DNA of 64,000 nt from Streptomyces griseocarneus (GTDB lineage Bacteria > Actinomycetota > Actinomycetes > Streptomycetales > Streptomycetaceae), in the NCBI RefSeq assembly GCF_014655595.1, contig NZ_BNBL01000009.1, positions 186,001 through 250,000 of the forward strand. Direction: 5' to 3'. The notes under the pieces were generated by a model. The model searched no databases. It had not been told where the DNA came from and worked only from the letters and a program-made list of their open reading frames with translations. A program made the translations under genes and the position numbers. Of this stretch, positions 9,171 through 18,687 are shown piece after piece; positions within the stretch are counted from its first letter, which is position 1; the number at the start of each line of letters is the position of its first letter.

Positions 9171-9199
9171 CGTACGAGTCGTATGACCCGTACGAGTCG
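9171..9199. promoter_or_regulatory. 11-bp direct repeats upstream of the VIT1-type gene
   Basis: CGTACGAGTCG occurs exactly at 9171-9181 and again at 9189-9199, a period of 18 bp. Between them TCGTA and TACGA also form a 5-bp inverted repeat. The array sits about 55 bp before the transporter start, so it is a candidate operator, perhaps metal-responsive. I could not match it to the IdeR/DmdR iron box. Confidence 0.4.
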
Positions 9200-9287
9200 A
9201 AGGTACGCATGTTCGACCTTGATCCGCTAGCAAGGCAGGCCGTACTAACCTCGCTGACCTGCGGCTTTTTATCGGCGAGACGACGAA

Positions 9288-9317
9288 AAGCCCCCACGGC
9301 CACGGCCGTGGGGGCTT
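9288..9317 (-). terminator. Rho-independent terminator of lgt
   Basis: Perfect 13-bp stem (AAGCCCCCACGGC at 9288-9300, complement at 9305-9317) with a 4-nt loop. On the minus strand it is followed by TTTTCG, giving a short U run. It begins about 20 bp after the lgt stop. Confidence 0.85.
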
Positions 9318-9337
9318 CGGTCGACGCGACGCGCGCG

Positions 9338-10327
9338 TCAGGGCTTCTTCGGGCCGGCGGGCTTGGGGGCGGCGGCCGGGTCGGCCTTGCCGTCCTTGGC
9401 CTCCTTGGCGCCCTTGCCGGACGCCGTGTGCGGCTCCTTGCGGGACGCCTTGCCAGACGCCTTGCCGCCCTGCGCGCCGCCCCCGGCGGCGTCGTCGGCG
9501 GCACCCGGCTCCACCACGGCCTCGCGGCCGGGCGCCTTCTTCGCCGAGATCACGATGTACGCCACCGCCGCGAGGAAGACCAGGATCGACGTCCAGCCGT
9601 TCAGGCGCAGGCCCAGCACGTGGTGGGCCTCGTCGACGCGCAGGTACTCGGTCCAGAAGCGCCCGACGGTGTAGGCGGCCACGTACAGGGCGAAGGCCCG
9701 CCCGTGCCCGAGCTTGAACCGCCGGTCCGCGAAGATCACCAGCGCCGCGACGGCGAGGCACCACAGGGACTCGTAGAGGAACGTCGGGTGGTACGTCCCC
9801 GCGACGCGCCCGATGGCCGGGTCGGCGTCGATCTTCAGCGCCCACGGCAGGTCGGTGGGCTTGCCGTACAGCTCCTGGTTGAACCAGTTGCCCCAGCGCC
9901 CGATGGCCTGGGCGACCGCGATGCCGGGCGCAATGGCGTCCGCGTACGCCGGCAGCGGGATGCCCCGCCGGCGGCACCCGATCCACGCGCCGACCGCGCC
10001 CAGCGCGATGGCGCCCCAGATGCCGAGGCCGCCCTCCCAGACCTTGAAGGCGTTCACCCAGTTCCGGCCCGGGCCGAAGTACAGCTCGTAGTCGGTGATC
10101 ACGTGGTAGAGACGCCCGCCGACCAGGCCGAAGGGCACCGCCCACACCGCGATGTCGGCCACCGTCCCGGCCCGGCCGCCGCGCGCGATCCAGCGTCGGT
10201 TGCCGAGCCAGACGGCGGCGAAGACACCGATGATGATGCAGAAGGCGTAGCCGCGCAGCGGGACCGGGCCGAGGTGGATCACGCCGGTCGAGGGACTGGG
10301 AATGTATGCGAGTTCCATGGCAGACAA
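9338..10327 (-). CDS. lgt: Prolipoprotein diacylglyceryl transferase
   Basis: Transfers diacylglycerol from phosphatidylglycerol to the lipobox cysteine of prolipoproteins at the membrane, the first lipoprotein maturation step (lspA lies at 48.6 kb). Seven hydrophobic segments and the Lgt signature GRWGNWFNQELYG are present, as are GGLGIWGA and HPTFLYESLW. I prefer the TTG start at 10327, because GAGG lies 7 bp before it; the ATG at 10318 would have a long spacer but is possible. The last 60 or so residues are a Lys/Ala/Gly-rich cytoplasmic tail absent from most Lgt proteins. Confidence 0.94.
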   Translation of the reverse strand: MSAMELAYIPSPSTGVIHLGPVPLRGYAFCIIIGVFAAVWLGNRRWIARGGRAGTVADIAVWAVPFGLVGGRLYHVITDYELYFGPGRNWVNAFKVWEGGLGIWGAIALGAVGAWIGCRRRGIPLPAYADAIAPGIAVAQAIGRWGNWFNQELYGKPTDLPWALKIDADPAIGRVAGTYHPTFLYESLWCLAVAALVIFADRRFKLGHGRAFALYVAAYTVGRFWTEYLRVDEAHHVLGLRLNGWTSILVFLAAVAYIVISAKKAPGREAVVEPGAADDAAGGGAQGGKASGKASRKEPHTASGKGAKEAKDGKADPAAAPKPAGPKKP

Positions 10328-10398
10328 GAACCTACCTCGTGGCGGCGCCCAGGCCCAGGGCGGCCCTTTCCGGCCCGTGACCCGCGGTAGCCCTCAGC

Positions 10399-11286
10399 TC
10401 ACGGGCGCGCGGGCCCGCCGGTCTGCCGCACCGTGGAGAGGATCTTCCGCACCATCGTCTCCGGCACCTCCTCGGGTACGCCCTTGACTCCGTGGAACGT
10501 CCAGGAGGCGAGGTCGCCCTTGGCGTCCTTGAAGGCGAAGGCGAAGGCCTTGCCGTCGAAGTCGCAGACCTTCTTCCCGTCCTTCTCCACGGAATTCCGT
10601 GCGCCGGTGGAATGGGCCGTCGCCAGGCTGCCCGTGATCCCGGACGCGGTGGTGTACGGCTCCACGGAGCCGGCCCGGACCCGCTGCTTGTCCGACTGGG
10701 CGTAGCCGCCGTGGATCCACAGACGGGCGTTCTCCCGCGCCGCCTCCTCGGTGCTGCTGCTCCCGGACTCACCCCGGGAGCCGGCGGCGGCGATGGGGGT
10801 GTCCTCCGTGCCGCCGCCCTCGCCGTCGGCCTGGCACCACCGCTCCTTGAGGACCGCGGGGGCCTTGAAGCCGACGAGGGGCTTGTCCTCGGGGTCGTCC
10901 TTCTCGGTCACGTAGCTCGCCCAGTCCGCGGACTTGAGCTGCCACTCGGCGGGGACGTCGAAGGCGATGCCGCGGTCGGGGTTCACGACGGCCTTCCAGC
11001 CGGGGACGACGGCCTTGTCGCCGCCGCCGGCCGCGCGGGGGTTGTCGGTCGCGGCGGCTTCCCGGGACGCCGAGGCGGACGGCCCGGGGGCGGCGTCCGT
11101 GCCGCCGTCGCCGCCGAGCACCAGATAGCCGGTGACACCGGCCGCGATGACGACGGCGGTGGCCGCGACGACGGCGATGACGACGGTCTTCCGGCCGCCG
11201 CCGGGCCGGGGCGGGGGCTGGGGCGTCCCCACCGGGGGTATCCCCATCGGCTGCTGGTACGGATTCGGCTGCTGGGCTGCGCACAT
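10399..11286 (-). CDS. Uncharacterised membrane-anchored protein with Pro-rich N-terminus
   Basis: A 295-residue protein that I cannot assign to a named family. Residues 1-35 are Pro/Gln-rich (NPYQQPMGIPPVGTPQPPP), residues 37-60 are one hydrophobic helix (VVIAVVAATAVVIAAGVTGY), and the remainder is a presumably extracytoplasmic Ser/Ala linker followed by a folded domain with two Cys (ERWCQ and KKVCDF) that might form a disulphide. This layout is common for streptomycete surface sensors. It lies between lgt and a DsbA-like gene, all minus-strand. The ATG at 11286 has AGGG 9 bp upstream. Confidence 0.7.
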   Translation of the reverse strand: MCAAQQPNPYQQPMGIPPVGTPQPPPRPGGGRKTVVIAVVAATAVVIAAGVTGYLVLGGDGGTDAAPGPSASASREAAATDNPRAAGGGDKAVVPGWKAVVNPDRGIAFDVPAEWQLKSADWASYVTEKDDPEDKPLVGFKAPAVLKERWCQADGEGGGTEDTPIAAAGSRGESGSSSTEEAARENARLWIHGGYAQSDKQRVRAGSVEPYTTASGITGSLATAHSTGARNSVEKDGKKVCDFDGKAFAFAFKDAKGDLASWTFHGVKGVPEEVPETMVRKILSTVRQTGGPARP

Positions 11287-11348
11287 GAGGAGCAACCCTA
11301 AGGGGGCATGATCGAAAAGGTGCCGCCCACCCCGGCGGTGCCCGCGCG

Positions 11349-12131
11349 TCAGCCCTTCTGTGCCTCCGCGACCATCTCGCGGAACTTCTGCGGGGTGAGC
11401 GGGGTGGTCGGGCCGTAGATGCTCTTGCCGTTCAGCAGGACGGTGGGGGTGCCCTGGAGGCCCGAGGTGCTGAAGGCCTGCTGGGACTTCTGGACCCAGC
11501 TGTTGTGGGTGCCGTCCTCGACGCACCGCTTGAACGCCGGGCTGTTCAGGCCGACCTTGTCCGCCAGCTCCAGCAGGCGCTCCTTCTTGCCGAAGGCGTC
11601 GTCCGTCTCCGGCGGCTGGTTCTTGTAGAGCTCGTCGTGGTAGGCGGTGAACTTGCCGGCGTCCTGCGCGCACGCCGCCGCGTTCGCGGCGTTGAGGGAG
11701 CCGGAGCCGGGCAGGTTCTTGTCGATCAGCGTGACCAGGTGGTACTCCGACTTCAGCTGCCCCTTGGCCTCCAGGTCGTGGACCGCGTCCCGGAAGCCGT
11801 TCTCGAACTGGGCGCAGGCCGGGCAGCGGAAGTCCTCGTAGACGACGAGGGTGGCCTTCGCGGCGGCGTTGCCCGCGGGAATGGCCAGGTTGTCCTTGCC
11901 CATGGCCCCCTGGGGGACGACGACCGGGCCGGAGGTCTGCTGCTTGTTGTCCTTGCCGCCGCCGGAAGAGGCCACCAGCGCGGCGATCCCGGCGCCCGCG
12001 CCGAGCACGGCGGCCACCGCGACGCCCGCGATCATGGCCCTCTTGCGTTTGACGCGGGCCTGCTCCCGCTCGCGCTGTTCCTGCAGCCGCTCGCGGGCGC
12101 TGCGCTTTCCGTCGCTGTTCTTCTGGCTCAC
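11349..12131 (-). CDS. Membrane-anchored DsbA-like thioredoxin-fold protein
   Basis: A 260-residue protein with a highly charged cytoplasmic N-terminus (residues 1-31, Arg/Lys/Glu-rich), one membrane helix (32-54), and an extracytoplasmic DsbA/thioredoxin-like domain (Pfam Thioredoxin_4 type). The redox motif is CPAC at 103-106 in VVYEDFRCPACAQFE, and the cis-Pro loop is GTPTVLLNG near the end. It probably forms or reshuffles disulphides in exported proteins. It follows trpA on the same strand but is separated by a strong terminator. It is a diverged relative of the two DsbA-like genes at 39.8 and 41.5 kb. Confidence 0.88.
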   Translation of the reverse strand: MSQKNSDGKRSARERLQEQREREQARVKRKRAMIAGVAVAAVLGAGAGIAALVASSGGGKDNKQQTSGPVVVPQGAMGKDNLAIPAGNAAAKATLVVYEDFRCPACAQFENGFRDAVHDLEAKGQLKSEYHLVTLIDKNLPGSGSLNAANAAACAQDAGKFTAYHDELYKNQPPETDDAFGKKERLLELADKVGLNSPAFKRCVEDGTHNSWVQKSQQAFSTSGLQGTPTVLLNGKSIYGPTTPLTPQKFREMVAEAQKG

Positions 12132-12147
12132 ATCCCCCTACAACGAA

Positions 12148-12175
12148 CCGGGGGCGCGCCCATGCGCGCCCCCGG
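12148..12175 (-). terminator. Terminator of the trp operon
   Basis: Perfect 12-bp stem CCGGGGGCGCGC (12148-12159) with its complement at 12164-12175 and a 4-nt loop. AACGA and TCGTT just outside can extend the stem. It lies between the trpA stop and the DsbA-like start. Confidence 0.8.
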
Positions 12176-12196
12176 CCGTCGTTTCCTCCAAAAGGG

Positions 12197-13011
12197 TTAC
12201 GCGCGCTTGCGTACGCCCTCCGCCAGTTCACCCGCGAGGGTACGGACCGCCGCCAGGCCCGACTCCAGGTCGGGGGCGTCCAGCAGTCGCTTGACGAAGG
12301 CCGATCCGACGATGACGCCGTCCGCGAACTGAGCCACCTCGGCGGCCTGTTCGGGGTTGGAGACGCCGAGGCCGACGCAGACGGGCAGCTCGGTGACGGC
12401 CCGGGTGCGGCGGACCAGCTCCTGGGCCTCCTGGCCGACGGACTCCCGGGTGCCGGTGACGCCCATCAGGGACGCGGCGTAGACGAAGCCGCTGCCGGCC
12501 GCCGTGATCTTGGCGAGGCGTTCGTCGCGGCTGCTGGGCGCGACGACGAACACCGTGGCCAGGCCGTGCTGTTCGGCGGCCTTGCGCCAGGTCTCGGACT
12601 CCTCCACCGGCAGGTCGGGCAGGATGCAGCCCGCTCCCCCGGCGGCCGCGAGGTCGGCGGCGAACCGCTCGGCGCCGTAGCGGTCGACCGGGTTCCAGTA
12701 CGTCATGCACAGCACGGGCGCGCCCGTGATCTCGTGCGCCTCCCGGACCGTGCGGATGACGTCGGTGATCCTGATGCCGCCGCGCAGCGCGATGTCGTCG
12801 GCGGTCTGGATGACCGGCCCGTCCAGGACCGGGTCGCTGTGCGGCAGCCCGACCTCGACGACGTCGCAGCCGCCGTCGAGCATGGCGGTGACGGCCCGGA
12901 CGCCGTCCGCCACGGTCGGGAAGCCGGCGGGCAGGTAGCCCACCAGCGCGGCCCGGTTCTCGGCCTTGGCCGCGGCCAGCACGGAGCTCAGCAGTTCGAT
13001 GTTGCCTGCCA

Positions 13012-13012
<1 letters not shown>
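12197..13012 (-). CDS. trpA: Tryptophan synthase alpha chain
   Basis: Cleaves indole-3-glycerol phosphate to indole and glyceraldehyde-3-phosphate; indole passes to TrpB. The 271-residue TIM barrel shows catalytic Glu in CDVVEVGLPHSDP (position 49 equivalent), Asp in CILPDLPVEES (position 60-type loop further on), and the phosphate-binding GVTGTRES and VCVGLGVSNPEQ loops. Its ATG at 13012 overlaps the trpB TGA by one base (TGATG), so the subunits are translationally coupled. The family signature here has PHSDP where many enzymes have PFSDP. Confidence 0.97.
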
Positions 13013-14265
<1,253 letters not shown>

Positions 14266-14362
14266 GAACGCACTCCTCGGGTCTGTGAGGGTTCCGGGTG
14301 GCGGGCGGGCCGGAAGAGCCCGCCGCGGGCGCGACGGCGCCGCACCCGGCGATGACGGGAAG

Positions 14363-14515
14363 CTAGAGCGCGGCGCGGCCGCGCCATCGCATCCCGTTGA
14401 TCTGCCCCGGCTCACAGCCGATGTGGTACCGCACGCGGCGCCCGAGGACGCGGCGTGCGGGCGCACGGCAGCCCCGCGGCCGGCAGCCGCGGGCGAGCCG
14501 TGCGTACGCCCTCAT
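14363..14515 (-). CDS. trpM: TrpM-like small basic protein
   Basis: A 50-codon gene between trpC and trpB. The C-terminal half contains VRYHIGCEPGQINGMRWRGR, and the whole protein is Arg-rich. Streptomycetes carry a short gene at this position (trpX/trpM); TrpM of S. coelicolor has been described as modulating tryptophan synthesis and differentiation. Identification here rests on position, size and my recollection of the PGQI-GMRWR motif, not on an alignment. It starts 6 bp after the trpC stop with no strong ribosome-binding site, suggesting coupled translation. The product here is a little shorter than the described protein. Confidence 0.75.
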   Translation of the reverse strand: MRAYARLARGCRPRGCRAPARRVLGRRVRYHIGCEPGQINGMRWRGRAAL

Positions 14516-14521
14516 GGCGGG

Positions 14522-15331
14522 TCAGCCCCGCCCGTGCCGCAGGGCCGGGTGGGCGCCCGCGGCGACCAGGTCGGCGACCGCGCCCTTGGGGTCGCGGCCG
14601 GTGACCAGGGACTCGCCGACCAGGACAGCGTCGGCGCCGTCGTTGGCGTAGGCGATCAGGTCGTGCGGGCCGCGCACGCCGGACTCGGCGATCTTGATGA
14701 TGCCGTCGGGGATCTCGGGGGCCACGCGGGCGAAGGTGCCCCGGTCCACCTCGAGGGTCTTGAGGTTGCGGGCGTTGACGCCGATGATGCGGGCGCCGGC
14801 GTCCACCGCGCGCTGGACCTCCTCCTCGTCGTGCACCTCGACCAGCGGGGTCAGCCCGATGGACTCGGCCCGCTCGATGAGGGAGACCAGGGCCTCCTGC
14901 TCCAGCGCGGCCACGATCAGCAGCGCCAGGTCGGCGCCGTAGGCGCGGGCCTCCCACAGCTGGTAGGCGGTGACGATGAAGTCCTTGCGCAGGATCGGGA
15001 TGTCCACCTTGGCGCGGACGGCCTCGAGGTCGGCGAGCGAGCCGCCGAAGCGGCGCTGCTCGGTCAGCACGCTGATGACGGCCGCGCCGCCCGCCTCGTA
15101 GTCGGCGGCGAGCCCGGCGGGGTCGGCGATCGCGGCGAGCGCGCCCTTGGACGGGCTGGAGCGCTTGACCTCGCAGATCACGCTGACGTTCTCGCCGCGC
15201 AGGGCGGCCGCCCCGTCCCTGGCCTGCGGGGCCTTCGCCGCGCGCTCCTTGAGCTCGTCGAGGCTGACGCGCGCCTGCCGTTCCGCGAGGTCGGCACGGA
15301 CTCCGTCGATGATCTCGTCGAGCACACTCAC
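14522..15331 (-). CDS. trpC: Indole-3-glycerol phosphate synthase
   Basis: Closes the indole ring from CdRP in tryptophan synthesis. The 269-residue barrel contains SVICEVKRSSPSKG (catalytic Glu and Lys), ILRKDFIVTAYQ (catalytic Lys), the IIGVNARNLKT motif with the key Asn, and the phosphate-binding ESGVRGPHD. The GTG at 15331 has GGAAGGGGG about 8 bp upstream; a second GTG six bases later is an alternative. TrpC heads the trpC-trpM-trpB-trpA group. Its 179-bp upstream gap shows no Trp-rich leader peptide. Confidence 0.97.
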   Translation of the reverse strand: MSVLDEIIDGVRADLAERQARVSLDELKERAAKAPQARDGAAALRGENVSVICEVKRSSPSKGALAAIADPAGLAADYEAGGAAVISVLTEQRRFGGSLADLEAVRAKVDIPILRKDFIVTAYQLWEARAYGADLALLIVAALEQEALVSLIERAESIGLTPLVEVHDEEEVQRAVDAGARIIGVNARNLKTLEVDRGTFARVAPEIPDGIIKIAESGVRGPHDLIAYANDGADAVLVGESLVTGRDPKGAVADLVAAGAHPALRHGRG

Positions 15332-15510
15332 GCGAGCGGCCCCCTTCCGGACTCGGATGGTCTGGGCTGGTGCGGTGCGATATCACCTCACCAGGCATCT
15401 GCGATGGTACTTGCCGGAGGGCGAAGGTTTCGCATCCGGTTGACGCCGGTCCCGCCAGGTGGACCCATGAATGGACGCCTCCGGGAGCCTCCGGGAGGCT
15501 CCGGTGCCGC

Positions 15511-15930
15511 TCAGGGCGCGAGCGCCGATCCGAACGGCAGGTTCCGTACGAGCGTGAAGGCGAGCACGATCCCGCCCAGCGCCCACCAGTGCCGGGCCCG
15601 CGGGGCGAGCGGCATGCCCCCGCCCGACCGGAGGACCCTGGCCAGCCACAGGACCCACAGCACGGCGAAGGCGGCGTAGCCGGCGACGGCCAGGGCGTTG
15701 GCGCCCAGCGCGGCCCCGAGGTCGCCGTGGGCCAGCGCGTGCAGGCCCCGCAGGCCGCCGCAGCCGGGGCAGTACAGCCCCGTCCAGCGCAGCAGGGGGC
15801 AGGCGGGGTAGTGACCGGGCCGGTTCGGGTCCACGGCCGCGACCCCGGCGACGGCCGCGCCGACCCCCGCGGCCACCCCGAACGGCGCGGCCAGGCGGTG
15901 GGCCAGGGGCCCGCGTGCAGAGCCTCTCAC
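15511..15930 (-). CDS. DUF2752 membrane protein
   Basis: A 139-residue protein with three to four hydrophobic helices. It carries the DUF2752 hallmark, a Cys-rich segment CPLLRWTGLYCPGCGGLRG (near residue 45) with a following His in HALAHGDL. The function of this family is unknown; the cysteines could bind metal or haem. It lies within the trp cluster between the HGxxPAAW gene and trpC on the same strand. The start is GTG at 15930. Confidence 0.85.
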   Translation of the reverse strand: MRGSARGPLAHRLAAPFGVAAGVGAAVAGVAAVDPNRPGHYPACPLLRWTGLYCPGCGGLRGLHALAHGDLGAALGANALAVAGYAAFAVLWVLWLARVLRSGGGMPLAPRARHWWALGGIVLAFTLVRNLPFGSALAP

Positions 15931-16031
15931 ACTGCCGAGTGTCCGCCGGAAAACGCGAAGGCGCAGCTCAGGGCCCGTCTCCTGGCGTCCGTACGGGCCC
16001 GGGCCGCGCCATGGCGGGGCAGGCGGGCTGC

Positions 16032-16259
16032 TCAGGCCTTCTGCGTCTGGGACTTTCCGGCGCCCTTGGGAACCATGCCCATGCCCATGGCGCGCATGAC
16101 GCCGCCGACGACGCCGCCGAGGGCCACCACGACCATGCCGGCCCAGAAGCCGACGGGCTTGGCCGCCACGACGAACGCACCGGAGATGCAGAAGCCGATG
16201 AAGGCGATGGTGACGCCGGTCCAGGCCGCAGGGGTGTGGCCGTGGTCGCTAGCCGACAT
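16032..16259 (-). CDS. HGxxPAAW family small membrane protein
   Basis: A 75-residue protein with the family-defining N-terminal sequence HGHTPAAWTGV (residues 6-16) and two membrane helices (about 14-34 and 38-60) with a Met/Gly-rich C-terminus. GAGGAG lies 7 bp before the ATG at 16259, which decides the start. The family recurs next to trp genes in streptomycetes; its function is unknown. Confidence 0.88.
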   Translation of the reverse strand: MSASDHGHTPAAWTGVTIAFIGFCISGAFVVAAKPVGFWAGMVVVALGGVVGGVMRAMGMGMVPKGAGKSQTQKA

Positions 16260-16372
16260 GAGTTGACTCCTCGTTGCTGTATCGCGCCCGCGGGCGCAGA
16301 GATCGCTCGGGGCCATTGTCCCCGACGCCCCGGGCCGTCGTGCGCCGGGGTTGGCGTGTCACACCGCCGCCT

Positions 16373-17020
16373 TCAGCGGCCCGCTCCGCCGGTGGGGTCC
16401 TCGCCGCGGTCGAGGGCCTTCCACAGCTCCTCCGGGCGGTCCGGGTCGACGGGGGCGCGCGGACGGCTCGGGCGGGGGGTGCCGTCGCGCTCGTAGCGGC
16501 CGGACATGGCGGGCCACCGGCGCCCGTAGCGCACGGCGAGCAGGCCGGCGAGGAAGAGCAGCACCCCGCCGACGACGGCCACCCACGGCCAGGCGGTGTG
16601 GGAGACGTCGCCGATCGTGGCCTGGGTGTTGCCGGCGACCCTGGCGGCCTTCTCCTCCAGCGCGCTCGTGTCGTCCGCGCCCGTGAGCGCGGCCGCCACG
16701 GTGCCGGCACCGCTCAGCGCGAGCAGCACCGCCACCACGAGACGGCCCGCGCCGCGCACCGCGAAGACGGCGACGAGCGCGGCGAGGCCCACGACGGCCA
16801 GCGCCCCCGGCAGGGCGGTCACGTCCTGGCCGCTGGCCTGCTCGGCCAGGCTGCCCTGGGCGGCGGGGGCGCTGCCCTCGGACCAGGTGCGGCCGCTCGC
16901 CAGCAGGACGAGGGCGGCACCGGCGGCACCGAGGAGGAGGGCGGCGCCCACGCTGCGCTTCGCGGTGCGGGGGGTGGGGGTGGTGCTGGGGTGGGGTACG
17001 GCTGCGGTCACGGGTACCAC
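16373..17020 (-). CDS. Trp-region membrane protein (TIGR02234 family)
   Basis: A 215-residue integral membrane protein with four predicted helices (about 23-41, 62-78, 85-105 and 145-166) and an Arg/Pro-rich cytoplasmic tail. Sequence pattern and position directly after trpE match TIGR02234, named for its presence in actinobacterial trp regions. A tryptophan-related transport role has been suggested from context only. The start is uncertain: GTG at 17020 or GTG at 17011. Confidence 0.82.
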   Translation of the reverse strand: MVPVTAAVPHPSTTPTPRTAKRSVGAALLLGAAGAALVLLASGRTWSEGSAPAAQGSLAEQASGQDVTALPGALAVVGLAALVAVFAVRGAGRLVVAVLLALSGAGTVAAALTGADDTSALEEKAARVAGNTQATIGDVSHTAWPWVAVVGGVLLFLAGLLAVRYGRRWPAMSGRYERDGTPRPSRPRAPVDPDRPEELWKALDRGEDPTGGAGR

Positions 17021-17122
17021 TATCGCTTGTCAGCGGGTGGAGGTACGAACGGGGGGTGCGGGCCGTCGTCCGGGTTGTGCCCACCCGTTCCGCCCCAGCG
17101 GAACGACTGCCCACGACCCTCG

Positions 17123-18676
17123 CTACAAGCGGTTCGCCGTGTGGACTGCTCGTAGGACCGCTGCCGCCTTGTTGCGGCATTCGGCGTCCTCGGCTGCCGG
17201 GTCGGAGTCGGCGACGACGCCGGCGCCGGCCTGGACGTAGGCGGTGCCGTCGCGCAGGAGGGCGGTGCGGATGGCGATGGCGGTGTCGGAGTCGCCGGCG
17301 AAGTCGAGGTAGCCGACGCAGCCGCCGTACAGGCCGCGCGGCGAGGGCTCCAGCTCCTCGATGATCTGCATGGCGCGCGGCTTGGGCGCGCCGGAGAGCG
17401 TGCCGGCGGGGAAGCAGGCGGTGAGCACGTCGAAGGCGGTGCGGCCCTCGGCGAGCCGGCCGGTCACCGTCGAGACGATGTGCATCACGTGGCTGTAGCG
17501 CTCGATCGACATGAAGTCGACGACCTCGACGCTGCCGGGCTCGCAGACCCGGCCGAGGTCGTTGCGGCCGAGGTCGACGAGCATCAGGTGCTCGGCGCGT
17601 TCCTTGGGGTCGGCCAGCAGTTCCTCGGCGAGGGCCGCGTCCGCCTGCGGCGTGGCGCCGCGCGGGCGGGTGCCGGCGATGGGGTGCACCATCGCGTGCC
17701 CGTCCTCGACCTTGACCAGCGCCTCCGGGCTGGAGCCGACGACGTCGAACGCCCCTCCCTCCCCGTGGGGGAACCGGAAGAGGTACATGTAAGGGCTCGG
17801 GTTGGTGGCCCGCAGCACCCGGTAGACGTCCAGCGCGGAGGCCGTGCAGGGGGTCTCGAACCGCTGCGAGGGCACGACCTGGAAGGCCTCGCCGGCGCGG
17901 ATGCGCTCCTTGATCTCCTCGACGGCCGCCATGTAGTCGGCGCCGCCCCAGCGGGCGGTGTACTCCGGCAGCTCGGAGGGCGGCAGGACGGTGGGGTCGG
18001 AGGGGACCGGGCGGCGCAGGTCGGCGGCCATCGCGTCGAGCCGGGCGACGGCGTCGGCGTACGCCTCGTCGACCCCGGTCGCCAGGTCGTTGTGGTTGAT
18101 CGCGTTGGCGATCAGCAGGACCGTGCCGTTCCAGTGGTCGAGGACGGCGAGGTCCGAGGTGAGCAGCATGGTGAGCTCGGGCAGGTCCAGGGCGTGCGCG
18201 CCGGGGCCGCCGGGGTGCTCGCCGATCCGCTCCAGGCGGCGGACGATGTCGTAGCCCAGGTAGCCGACCATGCCGCCGGTGAAGGGCGGCAGTCCGGCGC
18301 CCTCCATGAGGTCGCGCGGGGTGTGCAGGGCCTCCACGGTGGCCCGCAGGGCGGCCAGGGGGTCGCCGTCGGTGGGGACGCCGACGGGCGGGGTGCCGAG
18401 CCAGTGGGTGGCCCCGTCGCGGACGGTGAGGGTGGCGGCGCTGCGCACGCCGATGAAGGAGTAGCGCGACCAGGTGCGGCCGTTCTCCGCGGACTCCAGC
18501 AGGAAGGTGCCGGGGCGCTCGGCCGCGAGCTTGCGGTAGAGGCCCACGGGGGTGTCGCCGTCGGCGAGGAAGCGCCGGGTGACGGGGATGACCCGGCGGT
18601 CGGTGGCCAGCGTGCGGAAGGTGTCCGCGTCGGGGGTGACGTCCCCGGGGGAGACAGTTGCGGTGGTGGCAGCCAT
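17123..18676 (-). CDS. trpE: Anthranilate synthase component I
   Basis: Converts chorismate to anthranilate using ammonia or glutamine nitrogen from a TrpG partner not encoded in this window. The 517 residues include the Trp feedback-binding LLESAENG near residue 40, IAGTRPRGATPQAD, DLGRNDLGRVCEPGSV, the catalytic ACFPAGTLSGAPKPRA and the C-terminal QAGAGVVADSDPAAE motif with Mg ligands. The ATG at 18676 lies 11 bp after the hisI stop, so hisI and trpE are probably co-transcribed. Confidence 0.97.
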   Translation of the reverse strand: MAATTATVSPGDVTPDADTFRTLATDRRVIPVTRRFLADGDTPVGLYRKLAAERPGTFLLESAENGRTWSRYSFIGVRSAATLTVRDGATHWLGTPPVGVPTDGDPLAALRATVEALHTPRDLMEGAGLPPFTGGMVGYLGYDIVRRLERIGEHPGGPGAHALDLPELTMLLTSDLAVLDHWNGTVLLIANAINHNDLATGVDEAYADAVARLDAMAADLRRPVPSDPTVLPPSELPEYTARWGGADYMAAVEEIKERIRAGEAFQVVPSQRFETPCTASALDVYRVLRATNPSPYMYLFRFPHGEGGAFDVVGSSPEALVKVEDGHAMVHPIAGTRPRGATPQADAALAEELLADPKERAEHLMLVDLGRNDLGRVCEPGSVEVVDFMSIERYSHVMHIVSTVTGRLAEGRTAFDVLTACFPAGTLSGAPKPRAMQIIEELEPSPRGLYGGCVGYLDFAGDSDTAIAIRTALLRDGTAYVQAGAGVVADSDPAAEDAECRNKAAAVLRAVHTANRL

Positions 18677-18687
18677 GGCAGCGGAGC

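Noticed and set aside
9205..9265. Possible IdeR/DmdR1 iron box upstream of the VIT1-type gene
   Set aside because: The stretch around GTACTAACCT matches the 19-bp consensus at too few positions and lacks two-fold symmetry.
15332..15510. Search for a Trp-rich leader peptide and attenuator before trpC
   Set aside because: An ATG at 15398 opens a frame that runs into trpC out of frame and has no Trp cluster; no alternative hairpins were found.
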